From the NCBI GenBank assembly GCA_045594885.1, contig JAZNZJ010000043.1, positions 1-50,216 of the forward strand: 50,216 bases of DNA, read 5' to 3'. The position numbers and the translations under genes are program-made. The notes beneath the pieces were generated by a model. The model saw only the letters and a program-made list of their open reading frames with translations. It ran no database searches and was not told where the DNA came from. This stretch comes from Fimenecus sp045594885. Its GTDB lineage: Bacteria; Bacillota; Clostridia; Oscillospirales; Acutalibacteraceae. Shown here in pieces: positions 1-8,835 of the stretch. The first letter of the stretch is position 1. The number at the start of each line of letters is the position of its first letter.

Positions 1-49
1 GATAGGTCACGAGGTTGTTACCTCTCGCGGCGATGTTGTCAAACAATAA
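1..49 (+). CDS. C-terminal end of a gene, probably HydE maturase (partial)
   Basis: An open frame enters from the left edge and stops at TAA 47-49. It encodes only IGHEVVTSRGDVVKQ. The next two genes are hydG and hydF, and hydE commonly precedes hydG in clostridial maturation operons. The ending is compatible with my memory of clostridial HydE C-termini (a hydrophobic G-x-E-V-V stretch followed by RGD). HydE is the radical SAM enzyme of the organometallic stage of H-cluster assembly. Fifteen residues cannot settle the identity; another operon member, such as a TM1266-type regulator, is the alternative. Confidence 0.4.
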   Translation, partial: IGHEVVTSRGDVVKQ

Positions 50-73
50 ATTATCACAGAAAGGTTTATAACA

Positions 74-1522
74 ATGGCTGAATATAATGTTAAATCCATG
101 AAGGCGGAAGAATTTATAAACGATGCCGAAATTTTGGAAACCATCGAATATGCAGAAAAAAACAAAAGCAATGTAGAACTTATAAACTCAATTCTTGAAA
201 AAGCTCGTCCTAAAAAAGACGGTAATGGTCTTCACTGCGAAGGACTTTCTCACAGAGAAGCAGCTGTTCTGCTTGCTTGTGACATTCCGGAAAAGAACGA
301 AGAGATGTTTCGTTTGGCTGAGGAAATAAAGCTTGCTTTTTATGGCAACAGAATCGTTATGTTTGCTCCGCTCTATCTCTCCAACTACTGTGTAAACGGA
401 TGCGTGTACTGCCCGTATCACTATAAAAACAAGCATATCTGCCGTAAAAAACTTACTCAGGAAGAAGTAAGAAAAGAAGTAATCGCTCTTCAGGATATGG
501 GTCACAAGCGTCTCGCCATCGAAGCCGGCGAAGACCCCGTAAACAATCCTCTTGAATATATTCTCGAATGTATTGACACTATATATAGCATCAAGCACAA
601 AAACGGCGCTATCAGACGAGTAAACGTGAACATTGCCGCAACTACCGTAGAAAATTACAGAAGACTCAAAGATGCCGGAATAGGTACTTATATACTTTTC
701 CAGGAAACTTATCACAAAGAAAGCTATCTAAAACTCCACCCCACAGGTCCCAAACATGATTATGCTTACCACACGGAAGCTATGGACAGAGCTATGGAGG
801 GCGGAATTGACGACGTAGGTCTCGGAGTTCTCTTCGGCCTTGAGCTTTACCGCTACGAGTTTGCAGGGCTTCTTATGCACGCAGAGCACCTTGAAGCCGT
901 TCACGGTGTCGGTCCGCACACAATCAGCGTGCCGAGAATCAAGCGTGCAGACGATATTGACCCCGATGTTTTCGACAATTCAATTCCCGATGAGATGTTT
1001 GAAAAAATCATTGCAATCATCCGTATGGCAGTACCCTACACGGGTATGATTATTTCCACCCGTGAGTCCCAGGCAGTTCGTGAGCGAGTGCTCAACCTCG
1101 GCATTTCGCAGATCAGCGGTGCTTCCCGTACCTCTGTCGGCGGATATACGGAAGAGGAAAGACCCCACGATTCCGAGCAGTTTGACGTTTCCGACCAGCG
1201 CACGCTCGACGAGGTTGTCGGCTGGCTTATCGACAACGGCCACATTCCGTCCTTCTGTACGGCCTGCTACCGTGAGGGCAGAACGGGTGACCGCTTTATG
1301 AGCCTTTGCAAAAACGGTCAGATTATCAACTGCTGCCACCCCAACGCACTTATGACACTTACCGAGTATCTTGTTGACTACGCAAGCGATGCTACAAAAA
1401 TGAAGGGCTTTGAGCTTATCGACACCGAGCTTGAAAGGGTAACCAATCCCAAGGTAAAGGATATTGCAAAGAGCAATGTTTTCGATATAAAGGCATCAAA
1501 CCGCCGTGATTTCAGATTTTAA
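74..1522 (+). CDS. hydG: [FeFe]-hydrogenase H-cluster radical SAM maturase HydG
   Basis: HydG cleaves tyrosine and supplies the CO and CN ligands for the Fe(CO)2CN synthon of the [FeFe]-hydrogenase H-cluster. The 482-residue length is normal for the family. The radical SAM cluster motif CX3CX2C is at Cys106, Cys110 and Cys113 (CVNGCVYC). The C-terminal auxiliary-cluster motif CX2CX22C is at Cys395, Cys398 and Cys421. The ATG follows an AGAAAGG ribosome site. HydF starts 9 bp after the stop, so the two are co-transcribed. Base composition is clearly GC-richer from about position 480 to 1500 than in hydF. No hydrogenase structural gene is in the window. Confidence 0.96.
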   Translation: MAEYNVKSMKAEEFINDAEILETIEYAEKNKSNVELINSILEKARPKKDGNGLHCEGLSHREAAVLLACDIPEKNEEMFRLAEEIKLAFYGNRIVMFAPLYLSNYCVNGCVYCPYHYKNKHICRKKLTQEEVRKEVIALQDMGHKRLAIEAGEDPVNNPLEYILECIDTIYSIKHKNGAIRRVNVNIAATTVENYRRLKDAGIGTYILFQETYHKESYLKLHPTGPKHDYAYHTEAMDRAMEGGIDDVGLGVLFGLELYRYEFAGLLMHAEHLEAVHGVGPHTISVPRIKRADDIDPDVFDNSIPDEMFEKIIAIIRMAVPYTGMIISTRESQAVRERVLNLGISQISGASRTSVGGYTEEERPHDSEQFDVSDQRTLDEVVGWLIDNGHIPSFCTACYREGRTGDRFMSLCKNGQIINCCHPNALMTLTEYLVDYASDATKMKGFELIDTELERVTNPKVKDIAKSNVFDIKASNRRDFRF

Positions 1523-1531
1523 GGTGATTTT

Positions 1532-2734
1532 ATGAGTTTGAACAATGTTGTTTCTGCCGAAAGAGTACACATCGGCTTTTTTGGAATGCGAAACGCAGGT
1601 AAATCGAGCCTTGTTAATGCGGTTACGGGGCAAAGCCTTTCACTTGTGTCGGATGTGCTCGGCACTACCACCGACCCCGTTAAAAAGGCTATGGAACTTT
1701 TGCCATTAGGTCCTGTTGTAATTATCGATACACCCGGACTTGACGATGAAGGTGCACTCGGTGAGCAAAGAGTTGCCCGTGCAAAGCAGATGCTTAACCA
1801 AACAGATATTGCAATTCTTGTAATTGACGCAATCAAGGGCATTTCGCCACTTGATAGTGAATTGTTAACACTTTTCAAAGAAAAAAATCTGCCCCATATA
1901 ATTGCTTACAATAAGGCAGATTTGTTAGATTCTGTCCCACTTACTAAAAATAACGAAATCTATGTGAGTGCAGAAAAAAATATCAATATAAATGAGTTAA
2001 AAGAGAAAATTTCAGTTATTTCAAAGAGTAACGAAAATACAAAAACTCTGTTGGGTGATTTAATTTCATATGGTGACAGTGTTGTGCTTGTCACACCTAT
2101 TGACGAGTCCGCACCAAAGGGCAGACTTATTCTTCCACAACAACACACAATCCGTGAATTGCTTGAAATTGGTGCAACAATAACCATATGCCGTGAAACT
2201 GAATTGAAGAATACCCTTGACAAGCTCAAAGAATTGCCAAAGCTTGTAATTACCGATTCACAGGTGTTTGGGTATGTGTCAAAAATTGTACCGCAGAGTG
2301 TAATGCTCACTTCTTTTTCAATTCTTTTCGCCCGTTACAAAGGCGATTTAGCCACAGTAGTTAAGGGTGCTTCACATCTTGATAAACTCAAAGACGGTGA
2401 CAAAATTCTTATTTCTGAAGGGTGCACACACCACCGTCAATGCAAGGACATCGGCACTGTTAAAATGCCCGATTGGGTGCGTAATTACAGTAAAAAAGAA
2501 TTAGAATTTCATTTTACATCGGGAACAGAATTCCCCGACAATACAAGTGATTATTCCCTTGTTATTCATTGTGGCGGTTGTATGCTCAATGAAAAAGAAA
2601 TGAAATCACGAATTGAACGAAGTGTGAAAAACGGCACACCAATTACCAATTACGGAATCGCCATTGCACAGATGCACGGCATTTTAAAACGTTCAGTTGA
2701 ACCATTTCCGGAAATACTTAAGTTACTAAAATAA
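1532..2734 (+). CDS. hydF: [FeFe]-hydrogenase maturation GTPase HydF
   Basis: HydF is the GTPase scaffold on which the 2Fe subcluster is assembled before delivery to apo-HydA. The N-terminal GTPase domain has Walker A GMRNAGKSS at residues 18-26, the switch GTTTDPV near 44-50, DTPG at 66-69 and NKAD at 127-130. The C-terminal cluster-binding domain has a CTHHRQC segment at 298-304 and HCGGC at 346-350. This matches the family pattern H-x(44-53)-HCxxC. The length of 400 residues is typical. It follows hydG by 9 bp and ends at a strong terminator shared with the convergent downstream gene. Confidence 0.95.
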   Translation: MSLNNVVSAERVHIGFFGMRNAGKSSLVNAVTGQSLSLVSDVLGTTTDPVKKAMELLPLGPVVIIDTPGLDDEGALGEQRVARAKQMLNQTDIAILVIDAIKGISPLDSELLTLFKEKNLPHIIAYNKADLLDSVPLTKNNEIYVSAEKNININELKEKISVISKSNENTKTLLGDLISYGDSVVLVTPIDESAPKGRLILPQQHTIRELLEIGATITICRETELKNTLDKLKELPKLVITDSQVFGYVSKIVPQSVMLTSFSILFARYKGDLATVVKGASHLDKLKDGDKILISEGCTHHRQCKDIGTVKMPDWVRNYSKKELEFHFTSGTEFPDNTSDYSLVIHCGGCMLNEKEMKSRIERSVKNGTPITNYGIAIAQMHGILKRSVEPFPEILKLLK

Positions 2735-2739
2735 AAAAA

Positions 2740-2773
2740 TCCCGCAATCTTTAAGACTGCGGGAATATTTTTA
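2740..2773. terminator. Rho-independent terminator between convergent genes
   Basis: The inverted repeat TCCCGCA/TGCGGGA (2740-2746 and 2758-2764) encloses an 11-nt loop. It is preceded by an A-run and followed by a T-rich stretch, so it can stop transcription from hydF and from the minus-strand gene ending at 2781. Confidence 0.85.
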
Positions 2774-2780
2774 TCCTTTT

Positions 2781-5552
2781 TTACGGGTCAACGTGCTCGT
2801 CAAGAATTACATAGTCATCCATATGGAATTCCCAATTATCAGGATTCCAAACATCGTCTTTAACACTTACCCAAGTTGAAGCGGTAAATGTTGTACCGTT
2901 ATTCTTTGAGATTTCCCAGTTTCTTGACATTATAAGGTACTGGTCATGAGCAGTTTTCTCATCACTTGTGAGAAGCTTACCTGTGAATGGGTTGGTTGGG
3001 TTTTCAATAATACCCTGTGTTGCCAATACGGGCACGTCAGCATTTGTCATAAATTCTGTTGAAGTTGTGAATTCCTTGCTGTTGAAATCTTTTACAAGCA
3101 ACAATGGGCAATAATACTCAACGTTCATCATACCGTCTTCGCCGTGTACCATATCATCAAAATGGAAAAGTTCAAAGCCGTGGTCAGCAACAAGAATAAT
3201 TCTTGTATTGTCATAAACGCCGTTTTCACGAAGATAATCAAACCAATTACCAAGTTGAATTAGTGCCGCCATATTTGCGTGGTAGTGAATAATCTGCTTA
3301 TTTGTTTCCATTTTAAGCTCTCTGCCATCAAGAATAAAGCGGTCCGCATTCTGCGCTTCATACTCTGTATTATCAACAACCTCGCTTGGTACATAGTCAG
3401 GAGTCTGCAAAAGCATTGGCTCGTGAGTTGTATCATTTGTCATTACCATAAATGTATTCTTTGAGTCTTCGGTAATGTTTGTCATTTGACTCATACTTGA
3501 AAGTACATTGTAAGGGTCCATAAACAATGATGAAAGACCGGTTGAAGTTGTTTTACTTGTCATTTGCTGAGTTGAATAAACAACAGTTGTTGAGCCCTGT
3601 TCAACCTGAATATAATTACCTCGGTCATAAATTGTTGTCTGTGTAAAGAGTGGCATTGACTTCATAATACTAAAGCAGAAGAAGTTTCTGTGATTATTTG
3701 CAATTACCATTTCTTTCTGATTAACATCGCCGTAAACACCCTTTGTGATATATGCATCAATGTTTTCATATTCATCAAAGATGCTCAAATCAGGAATCCA
3801 ACGATAGTTTGCATAAACCGGGTCAAGCACGGTAACATCAAAATTATTCTGTGAGAAAAGCACGGGCATAACTTTAAGTGCCTCATTGTGCTTTTTAACG
3901 AGAAGTTCTTCATTTCTCTTGTTCATTTCAACGGGAGTGTACTCATATCCGCCGAACAATGGTGGAGTACAGAAATTGGTCTTACCGCCGAATGAAATTG
4001 TGTTTGAATAATGAGTGAAACCTGCAAATTGCTCTTTCAATTCGGGTTTTTCATTGAAGATATAAGGAATATATTCATTCATCGCACGGTCAAGCATAAT
4101 TACAACCACATTTTGACCGTTCTGACTCAATTCAAAATTAGGTGTTTCGTCCGCTTCAACCGTAGTTATTTCTGAAATTGATGTGTTGATTTTATTGATG
4201 TTCACAACCGACATACCGCCCAATGCGATAATTGCGGTTAGAAGCACCATTGGTACTGCTTTTTTCCACTTTTTAATAATGAAGTACATTACAAGTGCAA
4301 TTGCCAACATTACAAGAATGTTGAGAATGATTTCTTTAGTTGTGAAAACCATTGGGTCTTCATACTGAAGTGTTGCGGTGATAATACCCAAATCAGTACC
4401 GAAGAACATATAGTTTGCCAACATTGTGCCCGATAAAATCCACACAATTCTTTCAAACCAAACTTTACCCTTAGGACTTGCAAGCCAATAGAAAACGCCC
4501 ATCCAGATAAGGAATGTGCCCATTGCAAGACAAACTGTGCTTACAATGTACCACAAAGGATTATGGAAATAGGTTGTGTCAACATATTCCTGAGGTGAAG
4601 CCGCAATAAAGTTTGAAGGAATGAGTAAGCCCACCTGCACTGAAAGGAAGAGTCCGCCAAGAATGAAATTTGTTCTGTTGGGCTCTGCCACCTTTTCTGT
4701 TGCTTTAACCTTAATTTTCGACTGAATGAGAGGAAGAATAAGGGGAAGCTGAAGAACAACACCAACCGCAATTAAGAATATCTTTTTCTTCATTGATGGG
4801 TTGTCATAAATAAAGAATGTGAATACAAGAAGTGCAAGACCTACAACAGAAGTGAGAATTCCAAGCACTTTCTTTGGATTTTTAAGCTTATAGAAAATTG
4901 TTTTTACAAGTGAGAAAAGGTTATTGAGTGTCCAGTAAAATACCAAACAAGACGGTGATGTATAAAGGAACACAAGGAAGAAAAGTGCCATACCGTAAAG
5001 CTGTATTTTTGTCTTGAGCGGGAATCCTTTAAGATAAAGAGCACTTGAAATAACGTTGATAAAGGTCATAAGGAATGGTAAAACGTTAATTGCAAGTCCG
5101 CCAATCACAAGCAATCCGTCGGGAGCACCCAAGTCTTTGATTGGTCCTAACGAAACACCATTGAGTATTTCAAGGTGTGAAAGAAACTGATAAGCCGCCA
5201 TAAAGAACGGGATTTCAAGAAGCAATGAAACTGAACCGTTAAGGGCACTGGTAGGCTTATAGTTATTTTGGCGATAATAGGTTTGAAGAATCATCATTCT
5301 CTCGTCGCCTGAGAATGTCTTTTTGATATGTGCAACACCGTCGTGAAGCTTTGCTTCAATATCACGACTTGCCTCTTGCATTGCGTCAGCACGGCGATAT
5401 AACGGGAGAACAAGAATGTTCATAATAAGGCTCAAGAAGATAATAGCCATTCCCGGATGCCCTACAAGGCGGTTTGCCAATTCAAAAATTAGTTCAAAAA
5501 CAAGCTTTAAAGGGCCTATTAACAATGTTTCTAAAATTGAAAAGAATGACAT
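2781..5552 (-). CDS. YidC/Oxa1-like domain fused to an alkaline-phosphatase-superfamily (sulfatase/LtaS-like) domain
   Basis: The protein has 923 residues in three parts. Residues 1-225 resemble the five-helix YidC/Oxa1 core, with VLPLYRRAD at 48-56 and NNYKPTSALNG at 96-106 aligning to the conserved YidC blocks. Residues about 228-450 hold further membrane helices. Residues about 478-860 look like an extracytoplasmic sulfatase/LtaS-type fold: VVVIMLDR (Asp488), FGGKTNF with Thr525 as possible nucleophile, THEP at 709-712, VADHG (Asp790, His791) and His803. LtaS-type enzymes transfer phosphoglycerol or phosphoethanolamine to surface polymers, and a CDP-glycerol transferase-like gene lies directly upstream. 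The ATG sits against that gene's TAA, with GGAGG inside its end, so translation is probably coupled. The YidC groove arginine appears replaced by Asn45. Domain assignment is firm by motif; function is inferred. Confidence 0.8.
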   Translation of the reverse strand: MSFFSILETLLIGPLKLVFELIFELANRLVGHPGMAIIFLSLIMNILVLPLYRRADAMQEASRDIEAKLHDGVAHIKKTFSGDERMMILQTYYRQNNYKPTSALNGSVSLLLEIPFFMAAYQFLSHLEILNGVSLGPIKDLGAPDGLLVIGGLAINVLPFLMTFINVISSALYLKGFPLKTKIQLYGMALFFLVFLYTSPSCLVFYWTLNNLFSLVKTIFYKLKNPKKVLGILTSVVGLALLVFTFFIYDNPSMKKKIFLIAVGVVLQLPLILPLIQSKIKVKATEKVAEPNRTNFILGGLFLSVQVGLLIPSNFIAASPQEYVDTTYFHNPLWYIVSTVCLAMGTFLIWMGVFYWLASPKGKVWFERIVWILSGTMLANYMFFGTDLGIITATLQYEDPMVFTTKEIILNILVMLAIALVMYFIIKKWKKAVPMVLLTAIIALGGMSVVNINKINTSISEITTVEADETPNFELSQNGQNVVVIMLDRAMNEYIPYIFNEKPELKEQFAGFTHYSNTISFGGKTNFCTPPLFGGYEYTPVEMNKRNEELLVKKHNEALKVMPVLFSQNNFDVTVLDPVYANYRWIPDLSIFDEYENIDAYITKGVYGDVNQKEMVIANNHRNFFCFSIMKSMPLFTQTTIYDRGNYIQVEQGSTTVVYSTQQMTSKTTSTGLSSLFMDPYNVLSSMSQMTNITEDSKNTFMVMTNDTTHEPMLLQTPDYVPSEVVDNTEYEAQNADRFILDGRELKMETNKQIIHYHANMAALIQLGNWFDYLRENGVYDNTRIILVADHGFELFHFDDMVHGEDGMMNVEYYCPLLLVKDFNSKEFTTSTEFMTNADVPVLATQGIIENPTNPFTGKLLTSDEKTAHDQYLIMSRNWEISKNNGTTFTASTWVSVKDDVWNPDNWEFHMDDYVILDEHVDP

Positions 5553-6785
5553 TTATTTACCCTCCTTCGCTGTTAATTCTTCATATTTGCTGATAAGATA
5601 TGTGGCAGTGCGTTCTGCACCCTCACCGCTGTGCACCCAGGTTTCTTCTTTAACCTGTCTGCGACCCTCGGCATATTTGGGGTCTGTAATGCAAGTATCA
5701 ATCAAATCTTTAAGATTCTGCATATTTTCCTCTGTGAGTTGAGCACCAAGTCTTGGAAGTGCCGTAGTAGTCCAGAGTGGAGTATCAAGCCACCACGCAT
5801 CATAAAGGCTCACGTCGAACTGTGGGTCAGTATAGATTACGGGCTTGTCATATATAAGTGTGAAATCAAAAATAACACCTGAGAAGTCAGAAATAAGAAT
5901 ATCTGAACGGCGAAGTACGTCGAAATTGTCAGTATCTCTGTTCCATTCAAGCTGGTCTGATTCGGGGTACTCTGCCATAAGCTTGTCAAGTAAGTCTTTT
6001 TCAGATGTGAATGACTGTGGGTGTGGACGTACAATAACGTGATAACCTGTCTTTAAAAGAACATCAAGAATTTTTCCGCCATACACATTAAAAATTGCAC
6101 TCTGACCCCAAGACGGAGCAAGTAATACTGTGCGTGGATGTTCAGGTGCAGGGCCTTCTTTTTTAAGTCTTGCAGCCATTTCGTCCATATAAGGAATACC
6201 CACTTTAACAAGTTCCTTTTTAGGAAGTTCACGGATTTTCTCAAGATTTCTTATATCATTTGCCTGATATTGACCTGAGAGAAGAATTGCATCGTAATAG
6301 TCAATACCGAACATTCTGTAAAGTGTGATTTCACTTGCAGCATGTGGAATGTGAACATAGTATTTTACCTGCTTTGAACGTTTCCATTGATAAACATCAA
6401 GACCCGGAGTTGTTGAAAGCAAAATAGTTGCATTCAAGAAATTAAGACGGGCAAACGCCTTGTTTTCTTCACCAATAAATTCTGTTTTAACGTGCTCAAA
6501 CTTTTCGTTCAAGGCGGGGTCATCGGGTGAAGCGGTCATATAGACAACTTTTTTACCAAGCTTGTCCATCTCACGACAGATGGGCTCAAAAATTTTCCAA
6601 TATCTCTTATCGTCTGCAAAAATTGCAAATGGGATACTCTTATTACTTGCGTCAATTTTTCCGCCACTGAGTTTAAAGCGGATTTTAATCCACAACATTC
6701 TCAATGAGTAGATACCCGCACCAATAACACCGATAAGAATGGTGAAAAGCATACTACCCGTACCGGGGTCAATATACAATAACAC
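5553..6785 (-). CDS. CDP-glycerol glycerophosphotransferase-like protein with N-terminal membrane anchor
   Basis: Members of the TagB/TagF/CDP-glycerol glycerophosphotransferase family move glycerol phosphate or ribitol phosphate from CDP donors onto teichoic-acid-type polymers at the inner membrane face. The N-terminus carries the YIDPGTGSML motif and one membrane helix seen in many anchored relatives. The GT-B-like body has HIPHAASE, LLAPSWGQSA, VRPHPQS, and DILISDFSGVIFDF near the C-terminus, the last typical of the family's donor-binding region. The frame is open to a TTG at 6806, but AAGGAG (6795-6800) touches the ATG at 6794 and lies 9 nt before GTG 6785. I therefore chose GTG; the alternatives add 3 or 7 residues. 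It has its own promoter and is followed without a gap by the YidC-like fusion gene. Confidence 0.85.
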   Translation of the reverse strand: MLLYIDPGTGSMLFTILIGVIGAGIYSLRMLWIKIRFKLSGGKIDASNKSIPFAIFADDKRYWKIFEPICREMDKLGKKVVYMTASPDDPALNEKFEHVKTEFIGEENKAFARLNFLNATILLSTTPGLDVYQWKRSKQVKYYVHIPHAASEITLYRMFGIDYYDAILLSGQYQANDIRNLEKIRELPKKELVKVGIPYMDEMAARLKKEGPAPEHPRTVLLAPSWGQSAIFNVYGGKILDVLLKTGYHVIVRPHPQSFTSEKDLLDKLMAEYPESDQLEWNRDTDNFDVLRRSDILISDFSGVIFDFTLIYDKPVIYTDPQFDVSLYDAWWLDTPLWTTTALPRLGAQLTEENMQNLKDLIDTCITDPKYAEGRRQVKEETWVHSGEGAERTATYLISKYEELTAKEGK

Positions 6786-6838
6786 ACTCAACATCTCCTT
6801 ATGCAAAAGATAATTTTGAATTTAATCATATTCGATTT

Positions 6839-6867
6839 ATTATAGCACAATCATACCTGAAATGCAA
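6839..6867 (-). promoter_or_regulatory. Sigma-A-type promoter for the CDP-glycerol transferase/YidC-fusion pair
   Basis: On the minus strand, -35 TTGCAT (6862-6867) and -10 TATAAT (6839-6844) are separated by 17 bp and lie about 50 bp upstream of the chosen GTG. The preceding gene on this strand ends at a terminator, so this pair needs its own promoter. Confidence 0.75.
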
Positions 6868-6902
6868 CGATTAAGGCTTTTTATTTATACTTTTTTATAA
6901 AT

Positions 6903-6933
6903 AAAAAGCAGAAACACTTTAAAATGTTTCTGC
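6903..6933 (-). terminator. Rho-independent terminator of the lic-like operon
   Basis: The inverted repeat GCAGAAACA/TGTTTCTGC (6908-6916 and 6925-6933) is followed on the minus strand by a T-run. It lies 20 bp past the stop of the LicB-like gene and ends the operon that starts near 11470. Confidence 0.85.
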
Positions 6934-6952
6934 TCAAAAAATATTCTTTTAA

Positions 6953-7918
6953 CTATTTGCCTTTCTTAAAGATTTCTTTAATGTCAGCCGCAGCGAAAAT
7001 GCTACATACAAGAACAACAACTGTGCAAACAATTGCAATTGCACTTGGCATTGTTTTTGTGATGATTGCAGTGAAGATAACTGCCCATGCACCATAAGTA
7101 ACATTGAGTCCCATAGCCTTTGAAGCACCAATTTGAGCAATTGCTTTGTAATAGAAAAGATATGAAACTGTTGCACACAAACCTGCCGCTGCGATTGTAG
7201 GAATCAACCAAGGAGCTTCACTTGTGAAAAGAGTACCGATAAAGCTCCAGCTTTCTGTAATTCCCCAACCCTTAATCAATGAAATTGCGGGTAAGAGAAT
7301 AATGCCATAAGTAAGTGCTGACGTTGTCTGACGAATTTGAAGAGCATATTCATCAGTAACCTCAGGGTCTGTAAGAGATTTAGCAAGAATAACTGCTTCA
7401 ATACCCCAACCGAATGAGCACATAAGTGCACCAACAATACCAAGAGCAAAGTTAGTAACATTCATTTCAGGTGAATAGTAAAGTCCATAAACACCGAGAA
7501 GTGTTGCTATAAGGAAAATCCACTGATGCCATTTCATTTTTTCCTTAAGGAAAATGAATGCAAGAACTGCACCGATTGCAGGGAAAACCGCAGATGCAAC
7601 CGCACCGATTGAAGCACCCATATAGTTAACTGACATTACGTAACCCGTCATACCGATAGGGCCACCAATAACCGCAGCAAGAACTACGAATTTACCGCTC
7701 TTTGTCTTAAATGCTTTCCATACATTTTTTGCATTTCCCTTTGCTGCATTGTAAATTGTTGCCCAAATTGCTGAAAAACCGTCGTGTAAGAATGTGCTTA
7801 CGAATGGTGCTAAAAATACTGCTTGTTCCGTTGTAAAAAACGGAGTCATACCCAACGCATAACCCAAAACTATTGTTTCTAATGCCCATGTAATACCGGC
7901 AATAACACCTGCTACCAT
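6953..7918 (-). CDS. EamA/DMT-family transporter, LicB-like (probable choline or related uptake)
   Basis: This 321-residue protein has about ten membrane helices in two EamA repeats, as in drug/metabolite transporters. LicB proteins of the lic1 phosphocholine loci of Haemophilus and Streptococcus belong to this superfamily and import choline. Its place 13 bp after a LicA-like kinase gene and downstream of LicC-like genes supports that role, though the substrate cannot be read from sequence. The ATG at 7918 follows TCCTCC on the plus strand (GGAGGA ribosome site, 7-nt spacing). It is the last gene of the operon. Confidence 0.75.
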   Translation of the reverse strand: MVAGVIAGITWALETIVLGYALGMTPFFTTEQAVFLAPFVSTFLHDGFSAIWATIYNAAKGNAKNVWKAFKTKSGKFVVLAAVIGGPIGMTGYVMSVNYMGASIGAVASAVFPAIGAVLAFIFLKEKMKWHQWIFLIATLLGVYGLYYSPEMNVTNFALGIVGALMCSFGWGIEAVILAKSLTDPEVTDEYALQIRQTTSALTYGIILLPAISLIKGWGITESWSFIGTLFTSEAPWLIPTIAAAGLCATVSYLFYYKAIAQIGASKAMGLNVTYGAWAVIFTAIITKTMPSAIAIVCTVVVLVCSIFAAADIKEIFKKGK

Positions 7919-7931
7919 AAATATTTCCTCC

Positions 7932-8831
7932 TTAGATTTCTCTATATTCTTTTACAAAACCTTTAAGTCTTGTATAACGTTCAACTGCCCAATCTTCCAT
8001 TGGCTGACCGTCATATGGAACTCGCATTTTAGCCCAGAGTGTCCAGAGATAGTCAACATAGATTTTACTTGCAAGGAAGTGCTTTTCATCAGTTACATCG
8101 GGTTCTTTGCCCAAATATGCACTGAGAAGCATATGGTCATATTCTGCATTAAAGCCTGCTTCAATTGAAACGTCAGCAATATCCCACATACCGTCATTCA
8201 TACCCGCATATTCCCAGTCGATAAGGTACATTCTTCCGTCACCTAAAACCCAGTTTTCACAAAGGGCATCATTGTGACAAGGAACTTTCTTGATGTCAAT
8301 CAACGAGTCAACCTCTGCCTTGATTTTCATAACCTCTGCCTTGATTTCTGCGTAGTCATCAAACATTGGCACATTGTTATCTTCAATGACCTTTTCGTAA
8401 CTTGCAGCCATTTCAAAAACCTCAAAAGGAACTTTTGTGTCAACTCCGCAAGTATGCATTTTCTTAAAAATTTCTGCAACCTGTTCAATACGTTCACGAT
8501 TTTTAAGTGACTCAGCAGACATTGTAATCGCATTTTTAATAAAACGTGTAACCTTTGAGCCATCTTCACCGAAATAGAGCATTTCTGCGTCAACACCCAA
8601 ATCGCAGGCAAGTTTTGTACTTACCATTTCATCGCTACGTACAATTACCTCTTCAGTACCTTCACCGGGAATTCTTACAACATATTCTTCACCATTTTTA
8701 AGAGTTACCTTGTACGTATGGTTTGTAAGACCGCCCATACGGGATAAATCTGCATATTCGTCTGTTCCGAGCACCTTAAGCATAAGAGCTTTAACAACAG
8801 GAATATCAGCCTGTACAATTTCTTTTGCCAT
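7932..8831 (-). CDS. licA: LicA-like choline/aminoglycoside phosphotransferase-family kinase
   Basis: The protein has the choline/ethanolamine kinase fold. GGLTNHTYKV is the nucleotide-loop region (residues 33-42), the catalytic loop is HNDALCENW (186-194) with Asp188, and the metal-binding DWEYAGM starts at Asp205. LicA phosphorylates choline as the first step of CDP-choline synthesis for surface decoration. The open frame extends 32 codons further upstream into the preceding gene. AGGAGG before the ATG at 8831, and the 4-bp gap to the upstream stop, favour this 299-residue form. The upstream neighbour is LicC-like and the downstream one LicB-like, the classical lic1 set. Choline as substrate is inferred; ethanolamine or another alcohol is possible. 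Confidence 0.85.
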   Translation of the reverse strand: MAKEIVQADIPVVKALMLKVLGTDEYADLSRMGGLTNHTYKVTLKNGEEYVVRIPGEGTEEVIVRSDEMVSTKLACDLGVDAEMLYFGEDGSKVTRFIKNAITMSAESLKNRERIEQVAEIFKKMHTCGVDTKVPFEVFEMAASYEKVIEDNNVPMFDDYAEIKAEVMKIKAEVDSLIDIKKVPCHNDALCENWVLGDGRMYLIDWEYAGMNDGMWDIADVSIEAGFNAEYDHMLLSAYLGKEPDVTDEKHFLASKIYVDYLWTLWAKMRVPYDGQPMEDWAVERYTRLKGFVKEYREI

Positions 8832-8835
8832 TTTT

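Noticed and set aside
980..1339. Minus-strand open frame of 119 codons opposite hydG
   Set aside because: It is an antisense shadow of the GC-rich part of hydG without ribosome site or family features.
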